15,260 bases of DNA from Bdellovibrio sp. (GCA_003176075.1 PSRN01000179.1:1-15260); one strand, 5' to 3'. Shown: positions 1 through 7,865, counted from the first letter of the stretch. Made by a program: numbers and translations. Notes: generated by a model not told the origin, from the letters alone.

Positions 1-2
1 GG

Positions 3-89
3 GTCGGTGCCGCCTTCGCCGACCAGTTCTACGGCTTGCGCGGCCACATCGATTTTGTCCGGCAAATGCTGGTGCGCAGACAAGCTTAG
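3..89 (+). CDS. possible 3' end of a gene entering from the left edge
   Basis: An open frame runs from the window edge to a TAG at 87-89 and gives 28 residues ending in RQMLVRRQA. Third positions are mostly G or C, as in the high-GC genes of this window. The stretch GLRGHIDFVRQ is loosely like the end of the thumb region of bacterial reverse transcriptases, but that is only an impression from a very short piece. The minus strand is also open over the same bases and gives a protein-like sequence (DKIDVAAQAVELVGEGG), so the coding strand is not certain. The last ten codons lie in a repeat that recurs at 503-534. Confidence 0.3.
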   Translation, partial: VGAAFADQFYGLRGHIDFVRQMLVRRQA

Positions 90-90
90 C
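59..90 (+). repeat. 32-bp direct repeat, copy 1
   Basis: This stretch matches 503-534 at 30 of 32 positions. The copies start 444 bp apart, a multiple of three. On the plus strand both copies read RQM-x-VRRQA followed by a stop; on the minus strand both read LVCAPAFAG, like the end of a signal peptide. Weaker similarity continues for about 20 bp beyond the right end. Confidence 0.75.
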
Positions 91-126
91 TTGGGAGTTA
101 AACATACGTCAGCGGTCTTTTCATCT

Positions 127-531
127 TCAAAATTTCCGAAAAACTCGAGTCAAAAAATTACGAATACTTTGACCAATTTTATTGCGAGAGTCCGGCAAGC
201 TTGGTTCAGGTGCGGGTTTTTCGAGAAAGGCGATAAACTGCCGGCTGGGGTATGCCTGCTCCATAGGAACGGGAAGATTTTCTTTCCCAAATTCCTCCAA
301 AAAAAATGCAAACACATCGGTTTCTGCATGATTTATCCAGCGTTCCTCCATTTCAGAGCTTCGATGATTTGGATCCATAATGAAATCTTCGAACAAAACG
401 CGGACAGCTCTATCCTGAAATAGGTGGGAAATATATGGATTGTCACTACCCCACGCTAGGCTTACTGGCGCCATGGTGGGACTTCCCTGTGCAAGATAGA
501 ATCCGGCAAATGCCGGTGCGCAGACAAGCAT
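127..531 (-). CDS. small secreted-type protein, possibly a damaged gene
   Basis: A 134-codon minus-strand frame with balanced, protein-like composition; I do not recognise a family. It opens with MLVCAPAFAG, which reads as the last part of a signal peptide with an A-F-A|G cleavage site, too short to be complete. In the same frame further upstream there is an ATG at 598-600 (MKSSLTRIS), but two stops (571-573 and 565-567) separate it from the body, so the signal peptide looks interrupted. The 3' end is also odd: the frame stops at 127, while the neighbouring frame, open from about 142 to the window edge, continues with protein-like sequence (FEDEKTADV...), and a run of five T lies at the junction. 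The gene may be intact with an unusual start, or a decaying gene with frameshifts. It is divergent from the peptidase gene at 678. Confidence 0.45.
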   Translation of the reverse strand: MLVCAPAFAGFYLAQGSPTMAPVSLAWGSDNPYISHLFQDRAVRVLFEDFIMDPNHRSSEMEERWINHAETDVFAFFLEEFGKENLPVPMEQAYPSRQFIAFLEKPAPEPSLPDSRNKIGQSIRNFLTRVFRKF

Positions 532-534
532 AGC
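503..534 (+). repeat. 32-bp direct repeat, copy 2
   Basis: Second copy of the repeat at 59-90, with two mismatches. It holds the start and signal-peptide end of the minus-strand ORF at 127-531. On the plus strand it ends a 32-codon ORF (435-533), preceded by a GGTGG about 7 bases before its ATG, with the same RRQA ending as the frame at the left edge. Confidence 0.75.
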
Positions 535-593
535 GGGTTTGAAAATATTGCAAAGTCGAAGTCCTCATTCCTATGAGATTCTGGTCAGAGAAC

Positions 594-623
594 TTTTCAT
601 AATGGGTTTCACCACTTTATATT
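594..623 (+). promoter_or_regulatory. putative sigma70-type promoter of the S46 peptidase gene
   Basis: A -35-like TTTTCA at 594-599 and a -10-like TATATT at 618-623 are separated by 18 bp. They sit in the AT-richest part of the gap upstream of the peptidase gene and would give a leader of about 45 bases. The -35 box matches the consensus at only four of six positions. Confidence 0.35.
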
Positions 624-677
624 GTAGATTTCGCCGCTAGATGGAGCCTCAGCTCCTCGCAATTCAAGGAGATATGA

Positions 678-2786
678 ATGATCAAATTGCAGACCCAGCG
701 GTCATCTCGATGGAGCTACCTTGTTCACCTGGTTTTTTCCGTTGTCATGGGCTTGGGCCAGACGTGCCTGGCCGAAGAAGGGATGTGGACTCTGGATCAT
801 TTTCCTGCCCAAGAAGTGAAAAGGCGTTATGGTTTTGCACCTGACGCCCAATGGCTCGAAACGACTCGCATGTCTTCGGTCCGCTTGGCACGTGGCTGTT
901 CGGGAAGCTTTGTTTCTCCTCAAGGACTTGTGCAGACCAACCATCACTGCGCTGAAAGTTGTCTCCAAGGTCTATCAGGGCTTTCAGGAAAGAATTATTT
1001 TAATCTGGGATTTTATGCGCAAGACCTCTCATTGGAGGCGAAATGTCCCGACGTCGAAGTCAATCAGCTCATTGGTGTGACTGATGTAACCGACACGATC
1101 AACGCTGCAACGACAGGAAAGTCAGGTAAGGAATACATCGATGCAAAGAACGGCGCTGTCGCTGTGCTGGAGAAGGACTGCTCCGGATCTGCCGACACCA
1201 TCCGGTGCGAAGTCGTTGCTTTATATAGTGGGGGACAATACCAGCTCTACAAATACCGCAAGTACAAAGATGTTCGCCTTGTCTTCGCACCTGAAATGGC
1301 GATTGCTTTCTTTGGCGGAGATCCGGACAATTTTGAATTCCCGCGCTATGATCTCGATGTTTCCTACATGCGAGTTTACGATCAGGAAAAGCCGCTGGAT
1401 ACCTCAACGAATTTTTTCCCTTATGCCGCGAAAGACATTCAAGCCGGCGAATTGACCTTTGTGACGGGTCACCCCGGTTCGACGCAGCGACAGAGCACTT
1501 ATGCGCAGCTGGCCTATCAACGTGATCTCAGGCTGCCAACGTGGGTGCAGTATTCAAAGCGGTTTCACGATGAATTGGTGAACTATAGAAGCCGAGGTGC
1601 CGAAGAGCAGCTCAGGGCGCAATCAGCGGTCTTTGGCCTTGAAAACTCCATGAAAGCACTCAAGGGCGAACTTAAAGCGCTTAAAGACTCAAGCATCATG
1701 GCCGAAAAGTTGGAGTCAGAAAAAGCTTTTCGCGAAAAGGTGGCGAACGATCCGAAGTTAAGTGCCGAAGTGGGTGGCGCCTTGGATGGCATTGCGAAAG
1801 CCTACCAACACACGCCGGTTGAATTGCGAAAACTGATGGTTGTCGACGGGTCGTACTCCGGCGTGTCCCGGATTTTCAATGTGGCTCTTGTCCTTTGCCG
1901 GCATGCCACCGAAAGCACCAAGCCGAATGATCAAAGATATGAAGGCTATAGCGATACGGAATTTTCCTCTGTGAAAGACTCTGTGCTCGCGACGACCGAG
2001 CCGATGTATGCGGATCTAGAGAAGGTCAAACTGAGGCTTTGGCTACAATTATTGCATGAAGTGGACACCGACCATCAATTTCTTGGTGGCCTTGACCAAG
2101 GGCAAATCACTCAGTTCGCTGACGACCTCGTGGATAAATCACAACTGATGAATCGGGATGTCAGGATGGAACTGCTCGATCCCGCGAAACTGGCCGCTTC
2201 GACGGATTCTTTGATTCAATTTGCGAAGAAACTTGACCCCAACTTTCGAGCCGTCCATGAAGATTACCAAAAGACATTCGCTGGGCCGGCTGAGAAATTT
2301 GCGGAACAACTGGCCAAGGCGCGATTTGCCATCGAAGGGACCTCAACCTATCCAGACGCGACCTTTACTTTAAGGATAACCTACGGTTCCGTTCAGGGAT
2401 ACCAACAGAACAACGAAGAGGTGAGTCCCTTCACCACGATTGCTGGCTTGTTCAAGCATGCCACGGGAATCGATCCGTTCAAGCTTCCGGATAGTTGGAT
2501 TCAGGCTCAATCAACGCTGAATATGAGTCAACCAGTCAATTTCGTCACGACCAACGATATTGTTGGAGGCAATTCCGGGTCACCAGTCATTCATCCCAAT
2601 GGAATTACGGGCAAGCCCGAAGTTGTCGGGCTGATTTTTGACGGCAATATTCAGTCTTTGGGTGGTAATTTCGGTTACGACATTCGTGACAATCGCGCCG
2701 TGGCCGTAAATATCGGTTTTCTCCGTGAGGCCCTGGCCAAGGTTTACCACGCCGATCGCTTGTTGAATGAACTTAATGGGAAGTAG
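678..2786 (+). CDS. S46 family dipeptidyl-peptidase (DPP7/DPP11 family), secreted
   Basis: A 702-aa serine exopeptidase of the S46 family, whose members remove dipeptides from the N-terminus of peptides in the periplasm or at the surface; the length is normal for the family. The start is fixed by AAGGAG at 666-671, six bases before the ATG. Residues 1-32 form a signal peptide (basic RSSR, hydrophobic stretch, cleavage near CLA|EE). The chymotrypsin-like triad is visible: His90 in TNHHC, Asp227 in PRYDLDVS, and Ser633 in GGNSGSPV. The region between them corresponds to the all-helical domain that covers the S46 active site. After the catalytic serine the protein has FDGN with Gly656; from memory, a Gly here marks DPP7-type enzymes preferring hydrophobic P1 residues, while DPP11 enzymes with acidic preference carry Arg. 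The gene appears to be transcribed alone and converges with the gene at 2846. Confidence 0.95.
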   Translation: MIKLQTQRSSRWSYLVHLVFSVVMGLGQTCLAEEGMWTLDHFPAQEVKRRYGFAPDAQWLETTRMSSVRLARGCSGSFVSPQGLVQTNHHCAESCLQGLSGLSGKNYFNLGFYAQDLSLEAKCPDVEVNQLIGVTDVTDTINAATTGKSGKEYIDAKNGAVAVLEKDCSGSADTIRCEVVALYSGGQYQLYKYRKYKDVRLVFAPEMAIAFFGGDPDNFEFPRYDLDVSYMRVYDQEKPLDTSTNFFPYAAKDIQAGELTFVTGHPGSTQRQSTYAQLAYQRDLRLPTWVQYSKRFHDELVNYRSRGAEEQLRAQSAVFGLENSMKALKGELKALKDSSIMAEKLESEKAFREKVANDPKLSAEVGGALDGIAKAYQHTPVELRKLMVVDGSYSGVSRIFNVALVLCRHATESTKPNDQRYEGYSDTEFSSVKDSVLATTEPMYADLEKVKLRLWLQLLHEVDTDHQFLGGLDQGQITQFADDLVDKSQLMNRDVRMELLDPAKLAASTDSLIQFAKKLDPNFRAVHEDYQKTFAGPAEKFAEQLAKARFAIEGTSTYPDATFTLRITYGSVQGYQQNNEEVSPFTTIAGLFKHATGIDPFKLPDSWIQAQSTLNMSQPVNFVTTNDIVGGNSGSPVIHPNGITGKPEVVGLIFDGNIQSLGGNFGYDIRDNRAVAVNIGFLREALAKVYHADRLLNELNGK

Positions 2787-2804
2787 GGCGCGACCAACGC
2801 CCTA
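2784..2804. terminator. hairpin between convergent genes, possible terminator
   Basis: A perfect 7-bp inverted repeat, TAGGGCG and CGCCCTA with a 7-base loop, starts inside the peptidase stop codon and lies in the 59-bp gap before the convergent gene. There is no T-run on either side, so it is not a classical intrinsic terminator. Confidence 0.4.
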
Positions 2805-2816
2805 TCGGGACTTGAC

Positions 2817-2860
2817 GTCACTTCGCCAGAGTGATTTGGCCAGTGTCACTTCGCCGGAGA
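2817..2860. repeat. short direct repeat at the 3' end of the GNAT-like gene
   Basis: GTCACTTCGCCAGA at 2817-2830 and GTCACTTCGCCGGA at 2845-2858 differ at one base and are 28 bp apart. The second copy encodes the C-terminal SPAK and stop of the minus-strand gene. It looks like a small duplication of the gene end. Confidence 0.6.
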
Positions 2861-4105
2861 GAACCCTGCTTTAGAACATGAGATGGGCATCCTTGCTGCG
2901 TGAGAAACCCGCCGCAGCCGGATCAGCTCACCCTGGGCAAACTCTGAACTCATGCTTACAGGCGAAGGGATCTGCAATGTTAAGCCCCCTTCTAGCGAGT
3001 AAGTGGTGCCACTCATTTCAGGGTTTTCATTGCGAACTTTCGGCATTTTGGTCTCGCCAGAGGCGGACACGTGTAGAATAGTCGAGTGCTTCGCTGGATT
3101 TAGCGAATCTACGACAATGTAGCGCGAAACATCAGGTATTTCAAAAATCTGAGCCCGCGGATGATTGAGCCATACATCGCGAACTGAAGCCCGAACTATA
3201 GACATCGTCAGATCCATTGCCAGGGAGAAATCTTGCTCCCCTTGTTTGGCCAGGACCTCAGCAATAAGGCTCAAATTTTCCGGACCTATGGAATTCACTA
3301 ATTGTGGTTCCTTAATGAGATACTGATAATTCAGTGCGACTTTTGACCAGTAAGGAAGTTCGTCGTTCATGTAGAGCAGGTCCAAAATATCCCTTAAAGC
3401 AGGTCGCAGGTTTAGGCTTTCAAAAATATTCGCATGCTCGTCAACGCCCTTTTCCCAGCGAAGCTTTGAGAGGCGAAATTCAACAGAAGGGAGCTCTTGA
3501 CGATTTCTTCTATCCTGAATTTCCCGGATGCGTGGGAAGCCTAAACTCTCAGTCAACTGAAGTGAGAACTTGTTGTTCGAAGAAATTCTTGAGATAAGGC
3601 CCTCGGCCCCCATCTGTTCAAAAAGAAAACGAATGACCGAAGCTCGGGCTTCCTTCCCGAAACCCCTGGATTGATGCAGTTTATCGATGACCGTGTTGGA
3701 TTCAAAATAGGGAGCGCGCACTTCCCGGTAAAAGACCAGAAATCCGATCGTTACACCTGTCGCCCGTTCGATAACTGCAAAGCCCAGGTCCTTAATACTT
3801 CTGATGCCATCGCCGGCCTTCATACGATTGTTGCCATGGATGATATCTTGAGCTTGCTTTTCTAAAACTCCGGTGCTGGATACCCATGTATTGGCCTGTT
3901 TCATCAGCTCGGCATTCGAATACATCTCTACAAAACTTTTTGTATCCCGCGACTCCATGGGGCGAATGTCTAATCGTGCCGTGTTCAGAAGCTCAAGCTG
4001 AATAGCGTTCGCGTTCGCATTTGCATTGACATTTGCATTGAATAGAAGAGTGAACACCACGCAAATCCAAATTCTCGAATTGTTCCGCAGCGCACAGATC
4101 ACCAT
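2846..4105 (-). CDS. exported GNAT-fold acetyltransferase-like protein
   Basis: I start it at the ATG at 4105, preceded by GAGGGG with a 7-base spacer; an in-frame GTG at 4120 that overlaps the upstream stop (GTGA) would add five residues but has no ribosome site. The 419-aa product begins with a signal peptide (RIWICVVFTLLF core, residues 11-22), then a run of Asn-Ala dipeptides (23-34). Residues about 41-212 match a RimJ/RimL-type GNAT domain: RLDIRPMESRD at the start, GFAVIERATGVTIGFLVF in the core strands, the acetyl-CoA motif QSRGFG (145-150), and NNKFSLQLTESLGF (177-190). The rest (about 220-419) is unrecognised. Cytosolic GNAT enzymes use acetyl-CoA, which is not expected outside the cytoplasm, so the substrate or even the activity is uncertain. 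It is coupled to the upstream gene, suggesting a shared role. Base composition is lower in GC than the neighbouring kup and exb genes. Confidence 0.8.
   Translation of the reverse strand: MVICALRNNSRIWICVVFTLLFNANVNANANANAIQLELLNTARLDIRPMESRDTKSFVEMYSNAELMKQANTWVSSTGVLEKQAQDIIHGNNRMKAGDGIRSIKDLGFAVIERATGVTIGFLVFYREVRAPYFESNTVIDKLHQSRGFGKEARASVIRFLFEQMGAEGLISRISSNNKFSLQLTESLGFPRIREIQDRRNRQELPSVEFRLSKLRWEKGVDEHANIFESLNLRPALRDILDLLYMNDELPYWSKVALNYQYLIKEPQLVNSIGPENLSLIAEVLAKQGEQDFSLAMDLTMSIVRASVRDVWLNHPRAQIFEIPDVSRYIVVDSLNPAKHSTILHVSASGETKMPKVRNENPEMSGTTYSLEGGLTLQIPSPVSMSSEFAQGELIRLRRVSHAARMPISCSKAGFSPAK
4005..4040 (-). repeat. hexanucleotide tandem repeat encoding Asn-Ala units
   Basis: Six imperfect copies of a 6-bp unit (GCGTTC, GCGTTC, GCATTT, GCATTG, ACATTT, GCATTG on the plus strand) encode the NANVNANANANA stretch just after the signal-peptide core of the GNAT-like protein. 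Copy-number change would lengthen or shorten this linker without shifting the frame. Confidence 0.8.
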
Positions 4106-4116
4106 ATTCAGTCCCC

Positions 4117-5619
4117 TCACTTAAGCGTTTCCACGAACAGAGTTGTTTTTCCTTTTTTCGCGTCAGTCTCATAAATCTTGAATTCAAGCTGAGTGTGAAG
4201 TGCTTCTGGCAACGTGTCCGAGGTTGTGGTGACAAACACAAGTCGCACATTCATCTGGTGCACTCCGGGTAACAACACGTGCATGAACCGGATGAAATCC
4301 TCCGTTTTGTAGCTTTTGGGAGGAAGAAATTCTAACGCCAATCCCGGAACATCTCCAACCTGCCCGCCTGTTGAGTTACCGGCAACCTGTCCTTGTTGTG
4401 TTTGTCGAAACGGGATTGGATTGCCACGCCACCTGGTAATGCCTCCCTCAATCGGAGTTTCTTGCAAATAATTGCGAACGTCTTCAAAAACCAGCCGGCT
4501 CTCGAATTCCCACAGAATGTCATCGAGGTTCATGTCCTTGAATACTTCTGCTTGTTCGAGAAACTCCTCGGCGAGGCGGGGCTCATCAACGGTCTGGAAA
4601 TATTGCCCAGCCCGTTGAAGGATAATTCGGTAGGAATCGTTGTAAGAGTGGGAACGATTGTAGTTCTCGCTCACAGTTCTACGAATTTTGTGCAAAATTC
4701 TTCTGGTGAAAAGTTCGATCACCTGCGCACCGGGCTGATCCGTAGAAAGAGATTGAAGAGCGTTCATGACCTTTTCAAACCGATCCGCTGGGTTTGCGCA
4801 AAGAGCAAAAACTTCGCTCCAACCATCCATCAAAGACCGGGCGATCAGGTTCCTTACGCTTTGTCGATCGGCCGACGCGATCATCTTGCCGATGTAGGTA
4901 TCGACATAATGATGTGTGGAAGAATCAGTGAAAAACCTTTTTGCATCCGGGAACTTTTTGAGAAGCACATTCATCGCCATCATCCAAAGCTTGGTCCCCT
5001 CTTTTTCATCGTATCCGTGCAACAATTCTAAAGACATCCGCAGGTTATCGACCGGCCAAGTCGCATAATAGGCATCTGCTTTACCTAGCCACTCAAACCC
5101 ACTGAACCTTTGCCTGAGAAAATTCACCAGGCCGCGATTTTCCGGATTGAGAAGAACATAGGTCAACTCCGATTCGACGTAGTCCATGATCTCAGTCACA
5201 TCCGCCGGCTGCAGCTCTCGACCAATTTTCCTGGCTTCCTTGGGATCCATGCGACGCTGACGAGCTTCCAGAACCTGCTTTGGCAGAGGCTCTAAGAAAA
5301 ATTTCCCTGACTTGCGTTCAAGAGGTTCAGCGGCTCCTAGCCGGACCCTTATTTGGTTCAGCAGCCAACCCCGGCGCGTCGGTTTTCGGCGATCAAGATC
5401 CTTGGATGGCCGCGGGAGTGGCTGCCGGTGAATTTGATTACATCTTTGGGGTGGGCCTTCCACAGCCGAGCCCAAGGTAGGGAAAATCAGTTGAGAAAGA
5501 AAAGCGATGATGACAAGAGGCACTCCTCGGCGCCACTGGAGCCACTGGCTTCGCCGGTCGCACTGGGGTCGCTGGTTCAATCGGCCAAAATTCGTCGGTA
5601 AAAATTCCACAGCCGCCAT
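4117..5619 (-). CDS. exported protein of unknown function, first gene of a coupled pair
   Basis: A 500-aa protein that I do not recognise. The ATG at 5619 follows GAGGAG after only three bases (five if GAGG is taken as the site), which is acceptable. The first 30 residues are polar and Arg/Gln/Trp-rich, followed by a hydrophobic segment PLVIIAFLSQLIFPTLG (34-50) and a plausible cleavage near GSA (50-52), so a signal peptide with a long n-region, or a membrane anchor. After a basic, proline-rich stretch, residues about 105-370 look mainly helical and rich in Leu, Arg and Asp, with aromatic patches (GFEWLGKADAYYATW). The last 80 residues look like beta strands (FMHVLLPGVHQMNVRLVFV, LEFKIYETDAKKGKTTLFV). 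Its stop overlaps the GTG upstream of the GNAT-like gene, so the two are probably made together. It is divergent from kup over a 204-bp gap in which I found no convincing minus-strand promoter. Confidence 0.8.
   Translation of the reverse strand: MAAVEFLPTNFGRLNQRPQCDRRSQWLQWRRGVPLVIIAFLSQLIFPTLGSAVEGPPQRCNQIHRQPLPRPSKDLDRRKPTRRGWLLNQIRVRLGAAEPLERKSGKFFLEPLPKQVLEARQRRMDPKEARKIGRELQPADVTEIMDYVESELTYVLLNPENRGLVNFLRQRFSGFEWLGKADAYYATWPVDNLRMSLELLHGYDEKEGTKLWMMAMNVLLKKFPDAKRFFTDSSTHHYVDTYIGKMIASADRQSVRNLIARSLMDGWSEVFALCANPADRFEKVMNALQSLSTDQPGAQVIELFTRRILHKIRRTVSENYNRSHSYNDSYRIILQRAGQYFQTVDEPRLAEEFLEQAEVFKDMNLDDILWEFESRLVFEDVRNYLQETPIEGGITRWRGNPIPFRQTQQGQVAGNSTGGQVGDVPGLALEFLPPKSYKTEDFIRFMHVLLPGVHQMNVRLVFVTTTSDTLPEALHTQLEFKIYETDAKKGKTTLFVETLK
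5529..5585. repeat. degenerate 9-bp tandem repeat at the 5' end of the 500-aa gene
   Basis: Six to seven imperfect 9-bp units with a CACTGG-like core (GCCACTGGA, GCCACTGGC, then diverged copies). The gene itself reads them on the minus strand as QRPQCDRRSQWLQW. The plus strand reads collagen-like Gly-X-Y triplets (GATGATGFAGRTGVAG), but that frame has no start and stops soon, so I do not call a gene there. Confidence 0.55.
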
Positions 5620-5750
5620 TTGCTCCTCGCACCTTCAGGTCTTCGCGTTATGCTCATCACGCCGGTGAGCGATTCCTACCACAGCGGTGCCGACCTTCCT
5701 GAGACAAAACCTAATTTCGAAAATTTTTCTAGTAACTCGACAAGGTGATT

Positions 5751-5781
5751 TTGACGGTCAAGAAAGAAGCACTGCTCTACT
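5751..5781 (+). promoter_or_regulatory. putative kup promoter
   Basis: TTGACG at 5751-5756 as -35, and TCTACT at 5776-5781 as -10 with an upstream TGC that makes an extended -10. The 19-bp spacing is long and the -10 matches at four of six bases, so this is a weak call in the gap upstream of kup. Confidence 0.3.
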
Positions 5782-5823
5782 CGCGATTGACTGGGAAGAA
5801 TGGCTTAGCGAAAATCAGGGCTA

Positions 5824-7761
5824 ATGAATCGAAAATCACAAACGTTGTCTGCCCTCGGAGTCGTCTTTGGTGACATTGGGACTTCACCCCTCTATGCCGT
5901 GAGCGTCGCGATTTCAAGCTTGGGAGCTGGCGACCTCCAGCCGGAGGCAGTCATGGGCTGTATTTCGTTGATTCTTTGGGCCCTGATCATTGTCGTTACT
6001 CTGAAATACGTGATCTTCGTGATGCGTGCCGATAATGATGGTCAGGGAGGTGTATTCGCGTTGTATGGATTGTTGCATCTCAAGAGTGGGCGACAAAGCC
6101 GCGATCAGGATAGCAGGCGAGGCCTTGCCTTGCAGCTCTGGATTTTGATTTTGGCTGCTGGCCTGTTGTTCGGGGACGGGGTCATCACGCCCGCGATCAG
6201 CGTCCTCAGCGCGATGGAAGGGCTGAGCGTTATCGCGCCGGCCTCCGGCTCCCTCGTTGTTCCGCTCACCGTGCTGATGCTGGCCGCATTATTTGCTGTT
6301 CAATTCATGGGAACATCACGGATTGGAGGGCTGTTCGGTCCCATCACTTTGCTTTGGTTTGTCACCATCACGTATTTCGGCCTCAGGCAGATTCTCGTTC
6401 ATCCAGAAATCCTTTGGGCTTTAAATCCTATGTTTGCGTTGCAATTTTTTGCGCAACACACGCTGCGGGCGGCCCTCGTCGTCCTCGGCGGAGTCATGCT
6501 GGTCGTGACGGGCGGCGAGGCCCTGTACGCGGATATGGGTCACTTTGGGAAATCTCCGATTCGCCGGGCCTGGTTCGCGGTGGTATTTCCGGCTTTGATC
6601 GTAAGTTATCTTGGTCAGGGGGCATTCTTGTTGTCGGGAGCCCATGTCGGAAACGTCTTTTTCTCGTCGCTGCCGTCTTCTTCGGTCTTGCCGGTTGTCA
6701 TTCTCGCCACGGCGGCCACCGTCATTGCCTCCCAAGCATTGATCTCCGGGGCCTTCTCTTTAACTGCGCAGGCCAGCGCTCTCGGCCTATTTCCCCGCCT
6801 CAAACTCGTTCACACGCACCACCAACACGAAGGTCAGGTTTATTCTCCGTTGGTGAACTCGCTTTTGTTTATCGGCAGTGTGTGGTTGGTGATTCGATTT
6901 GGGTCCAGCCTGGCGCTCGGTTCGGCCTATGGCTTGGCCGTCTCGGGAAATATGTTTGCCACGTCCATTGCCATGATCACCGTGGCGCAGTCATATTGGC
7001 GCTGGACAAGTTGGCAAGCATTCGGCCTTTTTGGCGCATTTGCGGCTGTTGATTTAGTTTTTCTGATTTCAAATTGCACAAAATTTGAAGACGGGGGTTA
7101 CATTCCGGTGACCATCGCGGCCGTCCTATTCATGGTGATGGTGAGCTGGCGCTGGGGCCGTAAAGCGACGTTCAATGCCTACATGAATGTGAACACAATG
7201 ACCATGGCGGAATTGATCGCACTGCGGTCGCGACAGCGCCATTTCCTCGATAAGAACGTGATTCTTATGGTGCCGAACCCCCTGCTTCAGATGGAGGATC
7301 GCGCGCCGGCGCTGTTGCAACTTTTTTGGGAGAGATACGGGGTCTTCCCACGGCATTTGATTTTTCTCCAAGTGATGCACCGTAAATCGCCATTTATCCA
7401 TGATGAGCGGTATCGCGTGACGACTTTCGTGAACAAATCAGACCACGGTTCAGTCTCCAGCATGACTGTCTATTTCGGTTTTATGGAGGATCCGAACGTC
7501 GAAGCCATTTTGGAGACCACTGCTCGGAATCATTTGGTTGACCTGTCTCCCATTCCAGGTGATTGGATGATCCATACCTCCATCGAAAACATCCTGGCCC
7601 CGGGAAATATGTCGGTCTTGCGACGCTGGCGACTGAAGGTTTTCCTATTGCTGCGACAGATATCGACGCCGGGCTACTACTATTACGGCCTCGGCAATCG
7701 CGTCCAGCTGTCGATTGAAGTCTTACCGGTCCGGCTGGGTGATGCTTTTTTGCGAACCTAA
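5824..7761 (+). CDS. kup: Kup-type low-affinity potassium uptake protein
   Basis: A 645-aa KUP/HAK/KT family transporter, which brings K+ into the cytoplasm together with protons across the inner membrane. The family signature opens the protein: LSALGVVFGDIGTSPLYAV (residues 8-26). Further hallmarks are RADNDGQGGVFALYGL (68-83), LLFGDGVITPAISVLSAMEG (about 113-132), GGEALYADMGHFGKSPIRRAWF (about 230-251) and FEDGGYIP (about 422-429). About twelve hydrophobic segments fill the first two thirds, followed by a soluble cytoplasmic C-terminal domain of about 190 residues. The length is close to E. coli Kup (622 aa), so it looks complete and functional. The ATG has only a weak AGGG four bases upstream. 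Codon use is GC-rich, like the exb operon and unlike the genes on either side of it. Confidence 0.96.
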   Translation: MNRKSQTLSALGVVFGDIGTSPLYAVSVAISSLGAGDLQPEAVMGCISLILWALIIVVTLKYVIFVMRADNDGQGGVFALYGLLHLKSGRQSRDQDSRRGLALQLWILILAAGLLFGDGVITPAISVLSAMEGLSVIAPASGSLVVPLTVLMLAALFAVQFMGTSRIGGLFGPITLLWFVTITYFGLRQILVHPEILWALNPMFALQFFAQHTLRAALVVLGGVMLVVTGGEALYADMGHFGKSPIRRAWFAVVFPALIVSYLGQGAFLLSGAHVGNVFFSSLPSSSVLPVVILATAATVIASQALISGAFSLTAQASALGLFPRLKLVHTHHQHEGQVYSPLVNSLLFIGSVWLVIRFGSSLALGSAYGLAVSGNMFATSIAMITVAQSYWRWTSWQAFGLFGAFAAVDLVFLISNCTKFEDGGYIPVTIAAVLFMVMVSWRWGRKATFNAYMNVNTMTMAELIALRSRQRHFLDKNVILMVPNPLLQMEDRAPALLQLFWERYGVFPRHLIFLQVMHRKSPFIHDERYRVTTFVNKSDHGSVSSMTVYFGFMEDPNVEAILETTARNHLVDLSPIPGDWMIHTSIENILAPGNMSVLRRWRLKVFLLLRQISTPGYYYYGLGNRVQLSIEVLPVRLGDAFLRT

Positions 7762-7865
7762 TGGATTTCCAATTCCGTATCAAAATGCGACTCATCCTAG
7801 GGCACGGATGATGCAGTTGTTTAGGTTAGAGAGGTCGATCAATCAATTATCGGCAGGAAGCCTGA

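Noticed and set aside
435..533. 32-codon plus-strand ORF with a GGTGG ahead of its ATG
   Set aside because: It overlaps the minus-strand ORF and its only notable feature is the RRQA end from the direct repeat; not enough to call a gene.
4393..5031. 212-codon plus-strand ORF
   Set aside because: It is fully antisense to the 500-aa exported protein, whose frame has the better composition, ribosome site and coupling.
6354..7052. 232-codon plus-strand ORF
   Set aside because: It lies in another frame inside kup and has an Arg/Gly/His-rich composition typical of a GC-rich shadow.
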